NCBI GenBank assembly: GCA_023408815.1
Contig: JAEYJO010000066.1
Location: 1-64,000 of the forward strand
DNA: 64,000 nucleotides
Source: Bacillota bacterium
Lineage (GTDB): Bacteria > Bacillota > Clostridia > Lachnospirales > Lachnospiraceae
Direction: 5' to 3'
Shown: piece after piece, positions 43,915 to 53,371 of the stretch
Position numbering within the stretch: the first letter of the stretch is position 1
How the letters are laid out: each line of letters starts with the position of its first letter
Made by a program: the position numbers and the translations under genes
The notes under the pieces: model-generated
What the model saw: only the letters and a program-made list of their open reading frames with translations
Databases searched by the model: none
What the model was told of the DNA's origin: nothing

Positions 43915-45321
43915 ATGGCAATTATTGAAAATATGGAAGTATTTGCGGTGAAGAAGGCACTGGCCTATATGGATAAGGACCCGGAGACCAACCTGCCTAA
44001 GCTTCTTGACTGGTTCGATAAATTCGATGTAAAAAATACGCTCGAAAAGGAAAGGAATGCGGTTCGTCAGGTTGTGGAGGATAAGGACGGTAACTGGTAT
44101 CGATTGATCATGAGTCTGTGGAATGATATTGACAGTGGTGTCAGAAACCGATTGTTTGAGAATTTTATTATGAATGGCTGCCTGCTGGGATATCAGAGAC
44201 AGAAGGAAAATAAGAGAAAATATAACTGCAATGTACCGTGGGCAATTCTGATGGACCCTACCAGTGCCTGCAATCTTCACTGTACAGGCTGCTGGGCGGC
44301 AGAGTATGGCAATCATATGAATCTCACTTATGAAGAAATGGATGGCATCGTGACGCAGGGTGTAGCGCTTGGAACATATGTTTATCTATTTACCGGAGGA
44401 GAGCCTATGGTCCGCAGGAAGGATATCATCCGTCTGTGCGAAGACCATCCGGACTGCGTTTTTTCCACCTTTACCAATGGAACTCTGATCGATGAGGCTT
44501 TCGCCGATGAGATGCTCCGGGTGAAGAACTTCATTCCGGCAATCAGCATCGAGGGCTTCCAGCAGGCTACCGATTCCAGGCGCGGAGAGGGAACCTATGA
44601 GAAGATTATAAGTGCTATGAATATTTTAAAAGAAAAGAAGCTGCCCTTTGGAATCTCCTGCTGCTATACAAGCGCCAATGCGGAGGTAATCGGCAGTGAG
44701 GAATATTTCGACAAGATGGTGGATTTGGGGGCAAAATTCGCATGGTTCTTCACTTATATGCCGGTAGGTAAGGGCGCGGTGAAGGAATTGATGGCGACGG
44801 CAGAACAAAGGGAAATGATGTATCACAAGATTCGCGAATATAGAAGTACCAAGCCCCTGTTTACCGTAGATTTCTGGAACGATGGGGAATATGTGGGCGG
44901 CTGCATCGCGGGAGGCCGCTGCTATTTACATATCAATGCGAACGGGGATATCGAGCCATGCGCATTTATACACTATTCAGATTCCAATATCAGAGAAAAA
45001 ACCTTGCTGGAGGCTTATCAGTCGCCTCTCTTTATGGGCTATCACGATAATCAGCCTTGGAATGACAACATGTTAAGGCCCTGCCCTGTGCTGGACAATC
45101 CGGGAAGACTGACAGATATCGTGGAAAAGAGCGGGGCCAGGAGTACGGATTATCAGAACCTGGAATCCGCTGAAGAATTCTCTGACAAATGCGTAGAGAT
45201 AGCCGAAAAGTGGGCACCTGTCGCGGACAGGCTGTGGAAAGAGTCCAGGAAAGCGGAGGAAAGGAAGCTGGAAGAGCAGGGAGGCTGTGGTTCCTGCCGC
45301 CGTTGTTCAGGATATCAATAA
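43915..45321 (+). CDS. radical-SAM protein with C-terminal Cys-rich tail
   Basis: A 468-residue radical-SAM enzyme with CNLHCTGCWA near residue 117 and SAM motif TGGEP. A SPASM-like segment follows (GGCIAGGRCYLHINANGDIEPCAF, CPVLDNP) and the protein ends GGCGSCRRCSG. A ~100-residue helical front precedes the barrel. No small Cys-rich precursor peptide is nearby, so a peptide substrate is not obvious; the lipid-related neighbourhood hints at a lipid or envelope substrate. ATG 43915 (GAGGA at 43902) is preferred over ATG 43900. Confidence 0.85.
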   Translation: MAIIENMEVFAVKKALAYMDKDPETNLPKLLDWFDKFDVKNTLEKERNAVRQVVEDKDGNWYRLIMSLWNDIDSGVRNRLFENFIMNGCLLGYQRQKENKRKYNCNVPWAILMDPTSACNLHCTGCWAAEYGNHMNLTYEEMDGIVTQGVALGTYVYLFTGGEPMVRRKDIIRLCEDHPDCVFSTFTNGTLIDEAFADEMLRVKNFIPAISIEGFQQATDSRRGEGTYEKIISAMNILKEKKLPFGISCCYTSANAEVIGSEEYFDKMVDLGAKFAWFFTYMPVGKGAVKELMATAEQREMMYHKIREYRSTKPLFTVDFWNDGEYVGGCIAGGRCYLHINANGDIEPCAFIHYSDSNIREKTLLEAYQSPLFMGYHDNQPWNDNMLRPCPVLDNPGRLTDIVEKSGARSTDYQNLESAEEFSDKCVEIAEKWAPVADRLWKESRKAEERKLEEQGGCGSCRRCSGYQ

Positions 45322-45364
45322 GTAGAATTGTATTATGGAATAAGAAAGAATAAAACGGGTGGAT

Positions 45365-45761
45365 ATGTTGCAAAGCGGAACCGGCAACTTAGGAACAACC
45401 AACGCTTTCATCCACTTCGGCAAGGGTTGGGGGCTGTTTGTTCTGGCATTCGATATGGGGAAGGCGATTACGGCTGTGAAACTATGTGAGTGGCTGTTTC
45501 CCGGGATGATTCTCACGGGTATCGCTGCCGGCTGCTTTGCGGTCATTGGACATATGTTTCCAGTTTATACGAACTTCCGCAGCGGTGTTTTTTCCTATTA
45601 TTATGACGTTTCAGTTTCGGCTCGTCGAAGTATTCGTGCTGCTGGCCGCCTGCAGCGGGTGCATGATTTACAAGCATATGGATAACATTAGCAAAATCAA
45701 AGAAGGCAAAGAGGTGCCAATTAGGGTTTTTCTGAAAAAATATATTTTTAAGAGAGGATAG
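45365..45761 (+). pseudogene. plsY: broken glycerol-3-phosphate acyltransferase (PlsY) gene
   Basis: One frame gives SGTGNLGTTNAF, then CFAVIGHMFPVY, which match the conserved PlsY signatures SGSGNxGxTN and GHxFPV. The first ~35 residues are absent. After about 45590 the match moves to another frame, ending CMIYKHMDNISKI...KEVPIR like a PlsY tail. Active PlsY is ~200 residues with five membrane helices; here about 130 residues remain. PlsY makes lysophosphatidic acid, so an intact copy must exist elsewhere. Confidence 0.75.
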
Positions 45762-45765
45762 AGGC

Positions 45766-46272
45766 TTGGAACAAGAAAAAAAGAAGGTGATTTCCATACT
45801 GTTTACCAGATATTATAACACTTTTTCGAACTTTATCTATTGGGTCGGCGGAAGAGAATATACTCATACATCGGTTGCACTGGATGCCGAAAGTGAGTAT
45901 TATTACAGCTTCAATATGAAGGGATTTAACAGGGAGTACCCAAGAAAACATAAGAGGAGAAACGGGGAGAGCGTATGCTATTTACTGGAAATCACTGTAT
46001 CGGATTATGAAAAAATAGCAAAGATGATAGAGGATATGGAGAGAACAAAAGATGTTTGGACATATAGCAGAATCGGTGTATTTTTATGTCTGCTGCATAT
46101 TCCTCACAAGATAAAAGGGAAGTATTTCTGTTCTCAGTTTATTGCGGAACTATTGCAGTTAACCGATTCGGTCAATCTACAAAAGAAAGCATCTCTATAT
46201 TTACCGAACCAGCTTCCTTATGAATTGGCCCGGTTGAATTGTCTGAAGGATACGATTTACAATCCGATATAA
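45766..46272 (+). CDS. papain-like (YiiX/C92, NlpC/P60-related) protein
   Basis: A 168-residue protein. HTSVAL near residue 37 and FCSQFIAELL near residue 125 match the His and Cys of permuted NlpC/P60-like papain-fold enzymes (YiiX/C92 group), whose members act on acyl or amide bonds at membranes or the cell wall. No signal peptide. The start is TTG 45766 with GAGAGGA seven bases upstream. Confidence 0.68.
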   Translation: MEQEKKKVISILFTRYYNTFSNFIYWVGGREYTHTSVALDAESEYYYSFNMKGFNREYPRKHKRRNGESVCYLLEITVSDYEKIAKMIEDMERTKDVWTYSRIGVFLCLLHIPHKIKGKYFCSQFIAELLQLTDSVNLQKKASLYLPNQLPYELARLNCLKDTIYNPI

Positions 46273-46280
46273 ATAAGGAA

Positions 46281-47362
46281 ATGGACGAACGAATGGAAAA
46301 AAAGAAAAAGTTTATTATAGATGTTATATTTTATCTGCTGATAGCGGGGGCTATATGGATGGCGGGGCGCTATCTTCTGCCGGTGCTGGCACCGTTTATT
46401 CTGGCATTTTTGATAGCGGGTATCATACAGATACCGGTAAGAAGAATGGCTGGAGACTCCAATAGGAAGAAAAGGTTTTTGTCCATTTTTTTACGGTTCT
46501 TTTATATGGAGCGCTTTTCTTTTTCACACTTGGTATGGGAACAAAGCTTATAACTGCGGCGGGGAATCTGATGATTTCATTTCCGGATATATATCAAAGC
46601 AGTATTTCCCCCTTTCTGAACGAACTGGCGGACAAGCTTGAGATGACTGCAGCCTCGCAGAATGCGGAGACTGCGGAAAAGATTGATGGATTTTTCCGGG
46701 AGATATCACAGAATTTGGGACAATATATTTCTAATTTATCCATGAGTGCAGTGAAAGTGCTTTCAGCGGGAGCATCGGGGATTCCGGGCTTTATTGTAAG
46801 ACTTGTAATAACGGTGGTTTCCACCTTTTTCATGGCAGCGGATTTCGATAAGATTATAGGATTTGCCAGGAGGTTCTTGCCGGAGAGCAAGGAAGATGAT
46901 GTTCGTAAGATGATAGAATATATAAAAAATATTGTAGGGATTTATTTGAAATCATATATACTGTTATTTTTGCTGACTTTTGTGGAGTTAAGCGTTGGAC
47001 TTTTAATTTTAAGAATCCCTTATGCGATTCTGGTAGCTCTGGCTGTCGCCATCTTCGACATACTTCCGGTACTTGGAACTGGCGGAATCCTGCTTCCGTG
47101 GGCGGTAATTATGGCTGTTCTGGGAGATATACCGATGTCAGTGGGGATTCTTGTTCTGTATATCGTGGTCACAGCTGTCAGAAATATGGTGGAGCCAAGG
47201 ATAGTGGGAAAACAGATAGGACTTCATCCGCTTGCAGCATTGATTGCCATGTTTATTGGATTGAAGCTTTTTGGAATCGCAGGGATGATATGTCTGCCGG
47301 TGGGATTGGCGGTGTTGATGAATCTGGAGAGGAATGGGAAGGATGTAAGTCCAGGCGTTTGA
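46281..47362 (+). pseudogene. AI-2E/PerM-family transporter gene with frameshift
   Basis: Two frames together give a ~360-residue AI-2E-family (YtvI-like) membrane protein. The first (to about 46490) has two membrane helices (LLPVLAPFILAFLIAGII); the second starts near 46486 (TVLLYGALFFFTLGMGTKL) and runs to 47362 with DILPVLGTGGILLPW and EPRIVGKQIGLHPL. The break falls in a T7 run at 46486-46492, so a one-base change explains it. It could be a true mutation, reversible slippage or a sequence error. Confidence 0.78.
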
Positions 47363-47438
47363 CATTTATATTTCTTTCCGTTAATATTTTACCATATTGG
47401 TGAAACTGAGGCTTCAGGAGAAGCAGAGGGGAGAGACA

Positions 47439-48068
47439 ATGAATCCATGGGAAGAAATCGATTTAAAGGATTATGAAAAGCATATGAGCCTTGCATCCGT
47501 CAAACAGCTTCAAGCGCTGAACGAGATGATGAAGGCTCAGTTTTACCGTTACGAAGTGTCTGACATAATGATATTAGGGATTGCCGGAGGCAATGGCCTG
47601 GAACATATAGACGTACAGAGAATCCGGCGGATATACGGTGTCGACATCAACAAGGAATATTTAACGGAGTGCCTGCACCGTTACCCTGTTCTTTCTCATA
47701 TTTTTTCGCCTTTATGCGTCGATTTGCTATCGGACGACATAAGGCTTCCTCACTGTGACTTAATTGTTGCGAATCTGCTGATAGAATATATTGGCTACGA
47801 TAGATTTCTTCATGTGGCAGCGGAGGCGGCTGCGCCTTATGTATCATGCGTTATTCAGGTAAACGCGGACGAGGGGTTCGTTTCCGATTCTCCTTATCTG
47901 CATTCTTTTGATGGCATAGCCAGAGTACATCATGAAATAGAGGAGGAGAGACTTACTGCCGCCATGCAATCCATAGGCTACGGCAGAATTTATTTAGGCG
48001 AATATCTGCTTCCGAATGGAAAAAAGCTGGTATGTGCAGATTACGGACTTATAGGAAGGAGCGAATGA
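47439..48068 (+). CDS. class I SAM-dependent methyltransferase-like protein
   Basis: A 209-residue protein with motif I ILGIAGGNGLEHI followed by the acidic YGVDIN, then LIVANLLIEYIG at motif IV. Substrate unknown. GAGGGGAG precedes ATG 47439. Its 3' end overlaps the convergent hydrolase gene by 28 bases. Confidence 0.78.
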   Translation: MNPWEEIDLKDYEKHMSLASVKQLQALNEMMKAQFYRYEVSDIMILGIAGGNGLEHIDVQRIRRIYGVDINKEYLTECLHRYPVLSHIFSPLCVDLLSDDIRLPHCDLIVANLLIEYIGYDRFLHVAAEAAAPYVSCVIQVNADEGFVSDSPYLHSFDGIARVHHEIEEERLTAAMQSIGYGRIYLGEYLLPNGKKLVCADYGLIGRSE

Positions 48069-48829
48069 ATCGCTTGATTTATCATTGCGTTATGCTCAGC
48101 CTTGCCGCCATCTTTGTCGGGAATTTCAATAAATGTGGAGCAGGGGATATATGTGTGCAGGTATTCCCCGTATTCATAAGGATGGCATAAATCGTTTCTG
48201 TTCGCCAATATGGTGACCGGCATATGCAGCATAGTGAGGTCTGTGAGAGAGGCTACCGGAGCCTTATCCGGAAGAATCACGTATTTCTGCCAGTTCTTTA
48301 CGGAGGCGGGCTCGAAAAAGGGGGAAAGGAAGGCCTGCTTTGTATAAGAAGAGCACTCCTTCACGATGTTCCAGCCCTCTGTTTGATAAAAGGCTTCCGG
48401 GCCTCCGCTTTTTAGTGACATCCCTAAGTCGCGGTAAGCTGTTCTTACCTCTTCGGACATAGGCTTGTCCGTCCAGGCGTTTCGAATCAGAAGCAGTCCC
48501 CTAATGCGGTCAGGATATCGGGAGGCGGCATTCAGGCTGACAGCAGCGCCCATAGAGATGCCGGCAAGATAAGCTTTTTCGATATGCAGATTATCTAGCA
48601 GCGAGACAGCGTCATCACCCAGACGATTGAAATCCAAGTGTTCCCAGTTCGCATCGCTTTCACCGTGCCCTTGCTGGTCCATGGCGATTAACTGTATGTT
48701 CTGTGACGGTTGATAGACAGAATGAATCTGCTTGGTGCTTCCTCCCATTCCGTGAAGGAACAGAAGCGGAATTCCTGTTCCTGACACTTCGTATTCCAGC
48801 TTTAAACCTTGGTGTATGAATTCACGCAT
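48041..48829 (-). CDS. alpha/beta hydrolase
   Basis: A 262-residue hydrolase with oxyanion loop FLHGMGGS, QQGHGESD, nucleophile elbow GISMGAA (Ser near 93) and a C-terminal His (AEHNAM). It overlaps the upstream sugar isomerase gene by 8 bases, so both and the oxidoreductase form one minus-strand operon. Substrate unknown. Confidence 0.85.
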   Translation of the reverse strand: MREFIHQGLKLEYEVSGTGIPLLFLHGMGGSTKQIHSVYQPSQNIQLIAMDQQGHGESDANWEHLDFNRLGDDAVSLLDNLHIEKAYLAGISMGAAVSLNAASRYPDRIRGLLLIRNAWTDKPMSEEVRTAYRDLGMSLKSGGPEAFYQTEGWNIVKECSSYTKQAFLSPFFEPASVKNWQKYVILPDKAPVASLTDLTMLHMPVTILANRNDLCHPYEYGEYLHTYIPCSTFIEIPDKDGGKAEHNAMINQAIHSLLPISP

Positions 48830-49655
48830 CTGTAATTATCTCCTCCAAAAATTTCCTGCTCCCTGAAATCTGTGCCTCCGACAGTCCGTGCATGATGAGG
48901 GGGCCTTTATACCCGCTCCTGCGCAGTAAGGATATATAGAGCCTGAAGTCTAGCATTCCTTCTCCTGCCGCGACGAATTCCATGCTTTCCGCTGCTGTGA
49001 AATCTTTGGCATGGGCAAGAACAATATCCTTTCCTAAGACATCGAAAGCCTCCTGCAAGATGTGGCACATATCGGCTGCCTGCTCCTTTCGAAAGAGATT
49101 GGCGGCGTCCATGATGATTTTAATATTGGAGCTTCCCATGCAGTCCAGATATTTGCGGGCTTTTTCCGGCGTATTGATAATATTGCTGACCTCCGTCTCC
49201 ACGCCCAGAACGATGTGATTGTCCATGGCATACTTTAATATAGTCTCCGTGGAACGCATCAAATCATCCCAGGAGGATTGCTTCTCGTTATCCTCATGCC
49301 ATTTCCACTTGCTTTCCTTGTTCTTGGAGCCGGTACAGAGAGTGACGATAGGAATATTCAGCATGCGGGCGATCCGGCACTGGGTTTCGAACTGCCGGCA
49401 TCCAGCTTTTCTTGCCTCTTCATCGGGGTCGATCATATTGAAGGTACCGGAAAGCGCATCCAGGATAATTCCATGTTTACCGGTTACCGCCTTTATTTCT
49501 TCCATTTCTCTCTCATAGAAAGTCTCCGGCAGAGTTGGTATTCCGGCGTTCATCAGATTGAACTGCGTATGGATAAGCCCTCCGGCCTTCATTCGCAGGC
49601 AGGTTTCCTCTATACTGTCTGTTTCATAAGTGCGGGAAAAGATTCCTAGCTTCAT
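48822..49655 (-). CDS. sugar phosphate isomerase/epimerase (AP-endonuclease-2 TIM barrel)
   Basis: A 277-residue TIM-barrel protein of the IolE/IolI-like group. Metal ligands are visible as Glu in LGVETEVSN, Asp in IIMDAANL, His in LAHAKDF and the late Glu/His pair. It sits directly after a Gfo/Idh/MocA oxidoreductase gene, a very common pairing for oxidation and isomerisation of sugars or inositols. The precise sugar is unknown. Confidence 0.87.
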   Translation of the reverse strand: MKLGIFSRTYETDSIEETCLRMKAGGLIHTQFNLMNAGIPTLPETFYEREMEEIKAVTGKHGIILDALSGTFNMIDPDEEARKAGCRQFETQCRIARMLNIPIVTLCTGSKNKESKWKWHEDNEKQSSWDDLMRSTETILKYAMDNHIVLGVETEVSNIINTPEKARKYLDCMGSSNIKIIMDAANLFRKEQAADMCHILQEAFDVLGKDIVLAHAKDFTAAESMEFVAAGEGMLDFRLYISLLRRSGYKGPLIMHGLSEAQISGSRKFLEEIITDA

Positions 49656-49658
49656 TCC

Positions 49659-50747
49659 TTATAATCCTCCTTTTACATCTTTAAGCGCTACCCATGCCCC
49701 GGCCTCTTGCACGGACTGGTAAGTAGCAATTAGCGCCTGCATGATCATAATGCCGTCCTGTGCGGTCGCTCCCGTGCATGGGCTTTTCTCCAGGACGCTC
49801 CCAGCGAAGCCCTCCAGCTCTCTGCGATAGAACTGCCCGTCAAAGGCAGCGGGAGTGAAAGCGGTTTCCGTAGACTTATCGAAGCACTCTACCATAGAAG
49901 AACGAAACTCCCAAGGATTAAAGGTCTTTGCATAGATGGTTCCCTGTGTACCGTAAAGTTCACAACCTTCATGCCAGTGCTGGGCAATCGCCACCGTAAG
50001 GTCTAAGCTGCCGATAGCGCCGCTTTCGAAGTTACAGTCGATGAGCCACGAATGCAGATTTTCCTTATGAACATAACGGGCGGAAACGTCCCGAATGGGT
50101 CCCATGAAATAAAGAGCGGTATCGAACAAATGGCTGCCGTGACCGAGAAGATAATAGCGGTCCAGTATGGCCTTCGGATTCCCATCCGGTTTTTTCATAG
50201 ATGCGCTGGAATAAAGGATGGGCATGACGTTATCGGTCAGTGTATAGCGTCCGATACTGTCGCAGTACCAGCCTTTATAGGTGGTAATTTCGCCCATTTT
50301 CTCTTCCTTAAAGCGTTTCGCATATTGCAGCCCCTCATCATAGCGCTTCATATGCCCGACTTGCAAAAGCAAGCCTCTTTCTTCCGCCAATTCTTTCAGT
50401 TCCAGACATTCCTCGATGGAAACGCCCATCGGCTTTTCTAAAAGCACATGCTTGCCTGCTAAAATAGCCTGCTTTGCACAGGGGACATGGAACTGGTCGC
50501 CGATTCCGATGATGACTGCCTCTACAGAGGAATCCGCCAACATTTTTTCATAATCTGTATAGATGCTGTCCGGCTCGTAAACGGCGGCCATTTTATTTAA
50601 GAGCTCCTCAGAAACGTCACAGATCGCCTGCAAATGAATATTTTTAGCCTTACTGCTTCCGATGAGATGAGCTGCCTGACAGATAATGCCGCATCCCAGC
50701 ACACCTACGCGCAGACAGCGTTCCTCCTTCTTTACATTCGTGTTCAT
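49659..50747 (-). CDS. Gfo/Idh/MocA-family oxidoreductase
   Basis: A 362-residue NAD(P)-dependent oxidoreductase. The Rossmann motif is GVLGCGIICQAAH (about 15-27), followed by the EKPMG signature near residue 97, with a substrate-binding alpha/beta domain after it. First gene of the three-gene minus-strand operon and 3 bases from the isomerase gene. The operon looks like a small sugar- or inositol-conversion route; the compound is unknown. Confidence 0.9.
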   Translation of the reverse strand: MNTNVKKEERCLRVGVLGCGIICQAAHLIGSSKAKNIHLQAICDVSEELLNKMAAVYEPDSIYTDYEKMLADSSVEAVIIGIGDQFHVPCAKQAILAGKHVLLEKPMGVSIEECLELKELAEERGLLLQVGHMKRYDEGLQYAKRFKEEKMGEITTYKGWYCDSIGRYTLTDNVMPILYSSASMKKPDGNPKAILDRYYLLGHGSHLFDTALYFMGPIRDVSARYVHKENLHSWLIDCNFESGAIGSLDLTVAIAQHWHEGCELYGTQGTIYAKTFNPWEFRSSMVECFDKSTETAFTPAAFDGQFYRRELEGFAGSVLEKSPCTGATAQDGIMIMQALIATYQSVQEAGAWVALKDVKGGL

Positions 50748-50972
50748 TCTATAATCCTGCTCCCTTCAAATAAGCTGCAATTTCGCAACTGCTTATCGCT
50801 ATGGCCGTAATAAGGCATAACGCATTACCATATTTACCGTAGCACTTGCATGGTGTAGTATCAAGCATATATTTTGCGTGTTTTTGCATGTTTTCTTTTT
50901 CGTCAGTATGAAAATGCAGCCTTTAAAGTTCCGCATTCAGCAGGGTAATGATCCCGTTATAAAATATACTTC

Positions 50973-51449
50973 CTAAAAATTAAAAACTTTTTCCCAATCG
51001 AAGCTGCCGGATTCTTCCGTACTATTCGGCCACTGGCTGCACCATGCAGGGACACCGGGAGCTTCCACCCTGTCAAAGCTTGGTGTGTAGGGTTTGATGT
51101 CCAGAACCGGAGTGTTGTCATTTGCATCAATAAAAGCAACTTGAATAACGCCCCTTTCAAAGTCAATTCGAATGATTTCTGTCGTAGTCAAAGCTATCGG
51201 ATTAGGACGTACCGGCGATCTTGTGGCAAAGATCCCCATTATTTCGGGAGCGCCTTTGTAAGGCTGTTCTGTCTGCAGTACAGAACGTGATTGTTCGTCA
51301 TCATAATCGCTGAACCACCAAAGCACATTGATATGGTTAAAACCATCCAGCGCCTGCAAAGCCGGAATATAATTTTTATCCACCTCAATAAAGGTACCGT
51401 TTTCATTGCTGCAAATCTTTCCAATTGGACGCACTGCTAAATTATTCAT
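50973..51449 (-). CDS. trmO: TrmO/TsaA-family tRNA methyltransferase
   Basis: A 158-residue protein with the family signature GIFATRSPVRPNPIALT and DIKPYTPSFD. TrmO N6-methylates t6A37 of threonine tRNAs using SAM. The protein has only the core domain. AAGGAGG lies upstream of the ATG. It follows the MerR gene on the same strand. Confidence 0.85.
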   Translation of the reverse strand: MNNLAVRPIGKICSNENGTFIEVDKNYIPALQALDGFNHINVLWWFSDYDDEQSRSVLQTEQPYKGAPEIMGIFATRSPVRPNPIALTTTEIIRIDFERGVIQVAFIDANDNTPVLDIKPYTPSFDRVEAPGVPAWCSQWPNSTEESGSFDWEKVFNF

Positions 51450-51487
51450 ATCATATCCTCCTTATATTTGATGTGAGAACAGCGTAA

Positions 51488-51508
51488 ACCCTCACATCAT
51501 GTGAGGGT
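51488..51508 (-). terminator. hairpin at the end of the MerR gene
   Basis: ACCCTCACA and TGTGAGGGT pair perfectly (9 bp) around a 3-base loop that is the MerR stop codon. The minus-strand tail TTTACGCTGTTC is only weakly T-rich, so it may attenuate rather than terminate. Confidence 0.5.
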
Positions 51509-52312
51509 CAAGGGTATTTGGAGCTCTATCAAATATTTTTCAGGATCATTTTCATTCCATGGCCCGCGATGAACGATTTGCCGCGTTTGCCCGGACATCT
51601 TATACTGGCTGTTCTTTTGCAGCCACTCGGCAAAAGCCGTATAGGCTCCGGCTATATTGGAAAAATTTCCATATACCATGGTACAAGCCATTGCCGGTAC
51701 GGGCTCAGTGTTCCGACATATAAAAATATCAGTGCTCCTGAAATAATCTTTTACAGGAGCGCATAGTTCAACATCAACGAGAGTTTCTTTGTATTCGCTA
51801 TCGTGATAAATAGCGAAAGTGTCATTGGATATAATAATATGATTTTCTTCGGCGAAAGCGGATAACTCATGCCATAGCGCGCCCTCGGCATAGTAGTCCG
51901 CTATTACCCTGCGCAGGGAAAGGACTTGATAACCAGGAATGGATTTGATCGAAATATTATAGTGCATTTCATTTTTCTCGTTTAAGATTTCCTTTTTAGC
52001 AAGTTCTATTTTCCTTAATTTTTCCTGCTCACCTTGAATTGCTTTTTCTATTTCTGCATATTTTTCATCGAGCTGTTCCACAAGCAATCCATCATCATTT
52101 TTGTTAAGAGCCGACGCGATTTCTGCAACATTAAAGCCGCTGTCACGCAGATACACGATTCTGTTAAGAACAGGTATTTGCGTGGCGCAGTACATGCGAT
52201 ACCCGGTCCATTTATCGATTTCGGCAGGTTTTAAAAGTCCTATTTCGTCATAGTATCGGAGCATTCGTATTGAAATTTGTGTCAGCTTTGAAAATTCTCC
52301 AATTTTAAACAT
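51497..52312 (-). CDS. MerR-family regulator with GyrI-like effector domain
   Basis: A 271-residue BmrR-type regulator. The N-terminal MerR helix-turn-helix (FSKLTQISIRMLRYYDEIGLLKP) is followed by a dimer coiled coil (about 75-120) and a C-terminal GyrI/AraC-E-like domain (about 125-271) that binds drug-like or hydrophobic molecules. A dyad-containing promoter sits directly upstream, pointing to self-control. Confidence 0.9.
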   Translation of the reverse strand: MFKIGEFSKLTQISIRMLRYYDEIGLLKPAEIDKWTGYRMYCATQIPVLNRIVYLRDSGFNVAEIASALNKNDDGLLVEQLDEKYAEIEKAIQGEQEKLRKIELAKKEILNEKNEMHYNISIKSIPGYQVLSLRRVIADYYAEGALWHELSAFAEENHIIISNDTFAIYHDSEYKETLVDVELCAPVKDYFRSTDIFICRNTEPVPAMACTMVYGNFSNIAGAYTAFAEWLQKNSQYKMSGQTRQIVHRGPWNENDPEKYLIELQIPLTLT

Positions 52313-52335
52313 GATATCACCACCTATTACCTACA

Positions 52336-52365
52336 ATTATAAGTATTGTTTCGCATACTTCAAGA
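52336..52365 (-). promoter_or_regulatory. MerR-type promoter with spacer dyad
   Basis: On the minus strand a TTGAAG-like -35 (52363-52358) and TATAAT (52341-52336) surround an inverted repeat AAGTAT-N8-ATACTT (52341-52360). A dyad inside the spacer is the hallmark of MerR operators, though the spacer is 16-18 bp rather than 19-20. Confidence 0.5.
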
Positions 52366-52370
52366 TGATA

Positions 52371-53120
52371 TCACCAACAGATCTTATTCTTATATTTAGT
52401 CTGTATCTGTTTTGTGACCGGATGCTCGCAAATAATCCTGTCCGCAGCATCGATGGGACAGATGATATAGTTGGAGATTTTGTCCAGCTTTGAGCAGGAA
52501 CACATGACATTAATTTCGGAGCTGTTTTCCACGAGAAGCCGTTTTACGGAGGTTTCATCCTCATAGGGATAAGGCACCGAGATGCCTCCCTGTGCATCCA
52601 CCGCGTAGGCGCCCAGAAAGCATTGGTCGAAGCGGAATTCCCTTAGTTGCTGGTAGACCGTCTCGCCTACGGTAGTCTGGGATTCCTTGTTATAATGTCC
52701 GCCCAGAAAGGTGACATCTATGTTGGGGCGTTTGCGAAGCTCCTCGGCAACCGGGAAGCTATTGGTCACCACCCGCAGAGTGATGGAAATTGGCATGAGA
52801 GAGGCGAACAGCGTATTCGTCGTGCCGCCGTCCACTGCGATGAGAGAATGAGGGCGGACGAGGCTGGTAGCCTTTTTGGCGACCATATATTTCTCATCCC
52901 TTTCCAGGTTTTTTCTCGCATCCAGAGCTAACGGCTGCCTCTTCCTCGCAATAGCGCCGCCGTATACCCGCCTTAAGATTCCCTGTTCCTCTAATTCGCT
53001 CAAATCCCTTCGGATGGTGTCTCTGGACAGCCGGAAATTATGCGCCAGTTCTTCCACGTTCACCTTGCCGGAAGCATATAGAACATCTAAAATATGCTGG
53101 TGGCGTTCTTCCTTTAACAT
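52371..53120 (-). CDS. DeoR-family transcriptional regulator
   Basis: A 249-residue repressor: winged helix with LAHNFRLSRDTIRRDLSELEEQGILRRVYGGA at 20-55, then a DeoR sensor domain with DGGTTN and the usual GG/VGE motifs, which bind sugar phosphates. ATG 53120 (GAGGAG upstream) is preferred over an earlier in-frame ATG at 53159. The sugar-conversion operon at 48041-50747 is a plausible target but is not adjacent. Confidence 0.9.
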   Translation of the reverse strand: MLKEERHQHILDVLYASGKVNVEELAHNFRLSRDTIRRDLSELEEQGILRRVYGGAIARKRQPLALDARKNLERDEKYMVAKKATSLVRPHSLIAVDGGTTNTLFASLMPISITLRVVTNSFPVAEELRKRPNIDVTFLGGHYNKESQTTVGETVYQQLREFRFDQCFLGAYAVDAQGGISVPYPYEDETSVKRLLVENSSEINVMCSCSKLDKISNYIICPIDAADRIICEHPVTKQIQTKYKNKICW

Positions 53121-53288
53121 AGCATTCTCCTCACAATTCATTGAAAACGTTGGTACCATTTCCCAAGCCTTAATATTGGCAATATTTTAACATATTTCAG
53201 CTATATTTCCAATAACCCTGAAAAGTTAAATTAATCGGAGAAAGATACCGATAGTTGCAGCAGATTTGGCAGTTGCCGAGGCAGAAAT

Positions 53289-53335
53289 AAAAAATATATC
53301 ATAGGCGGGCCGGCAAGGCTCCTCCTATGATATAT
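53289..53335 (-). terminator. terminator of the flavin-reductase-like gene
   Basis: A perfect 12-bp stem (ATATATCATAGG at 53294-53305 with its complement at 53324-53335) around a GC-rich loop. On the minus strand it is followed by TTTTTTATTT. Confidence 0.85.
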
Positions 53336-53371
53336 CGGTAAATTGCTCTGATTGTTTCGTATGTGTCTCTT

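Noticed and set aside
52311..52376. 12-bp direct repeat ATGATATCACCA flanking the MerR promoter
   Set aside because: One copy overlaps the MerR start codon and the other the DeoR stop; probably chance, no further copies seen.
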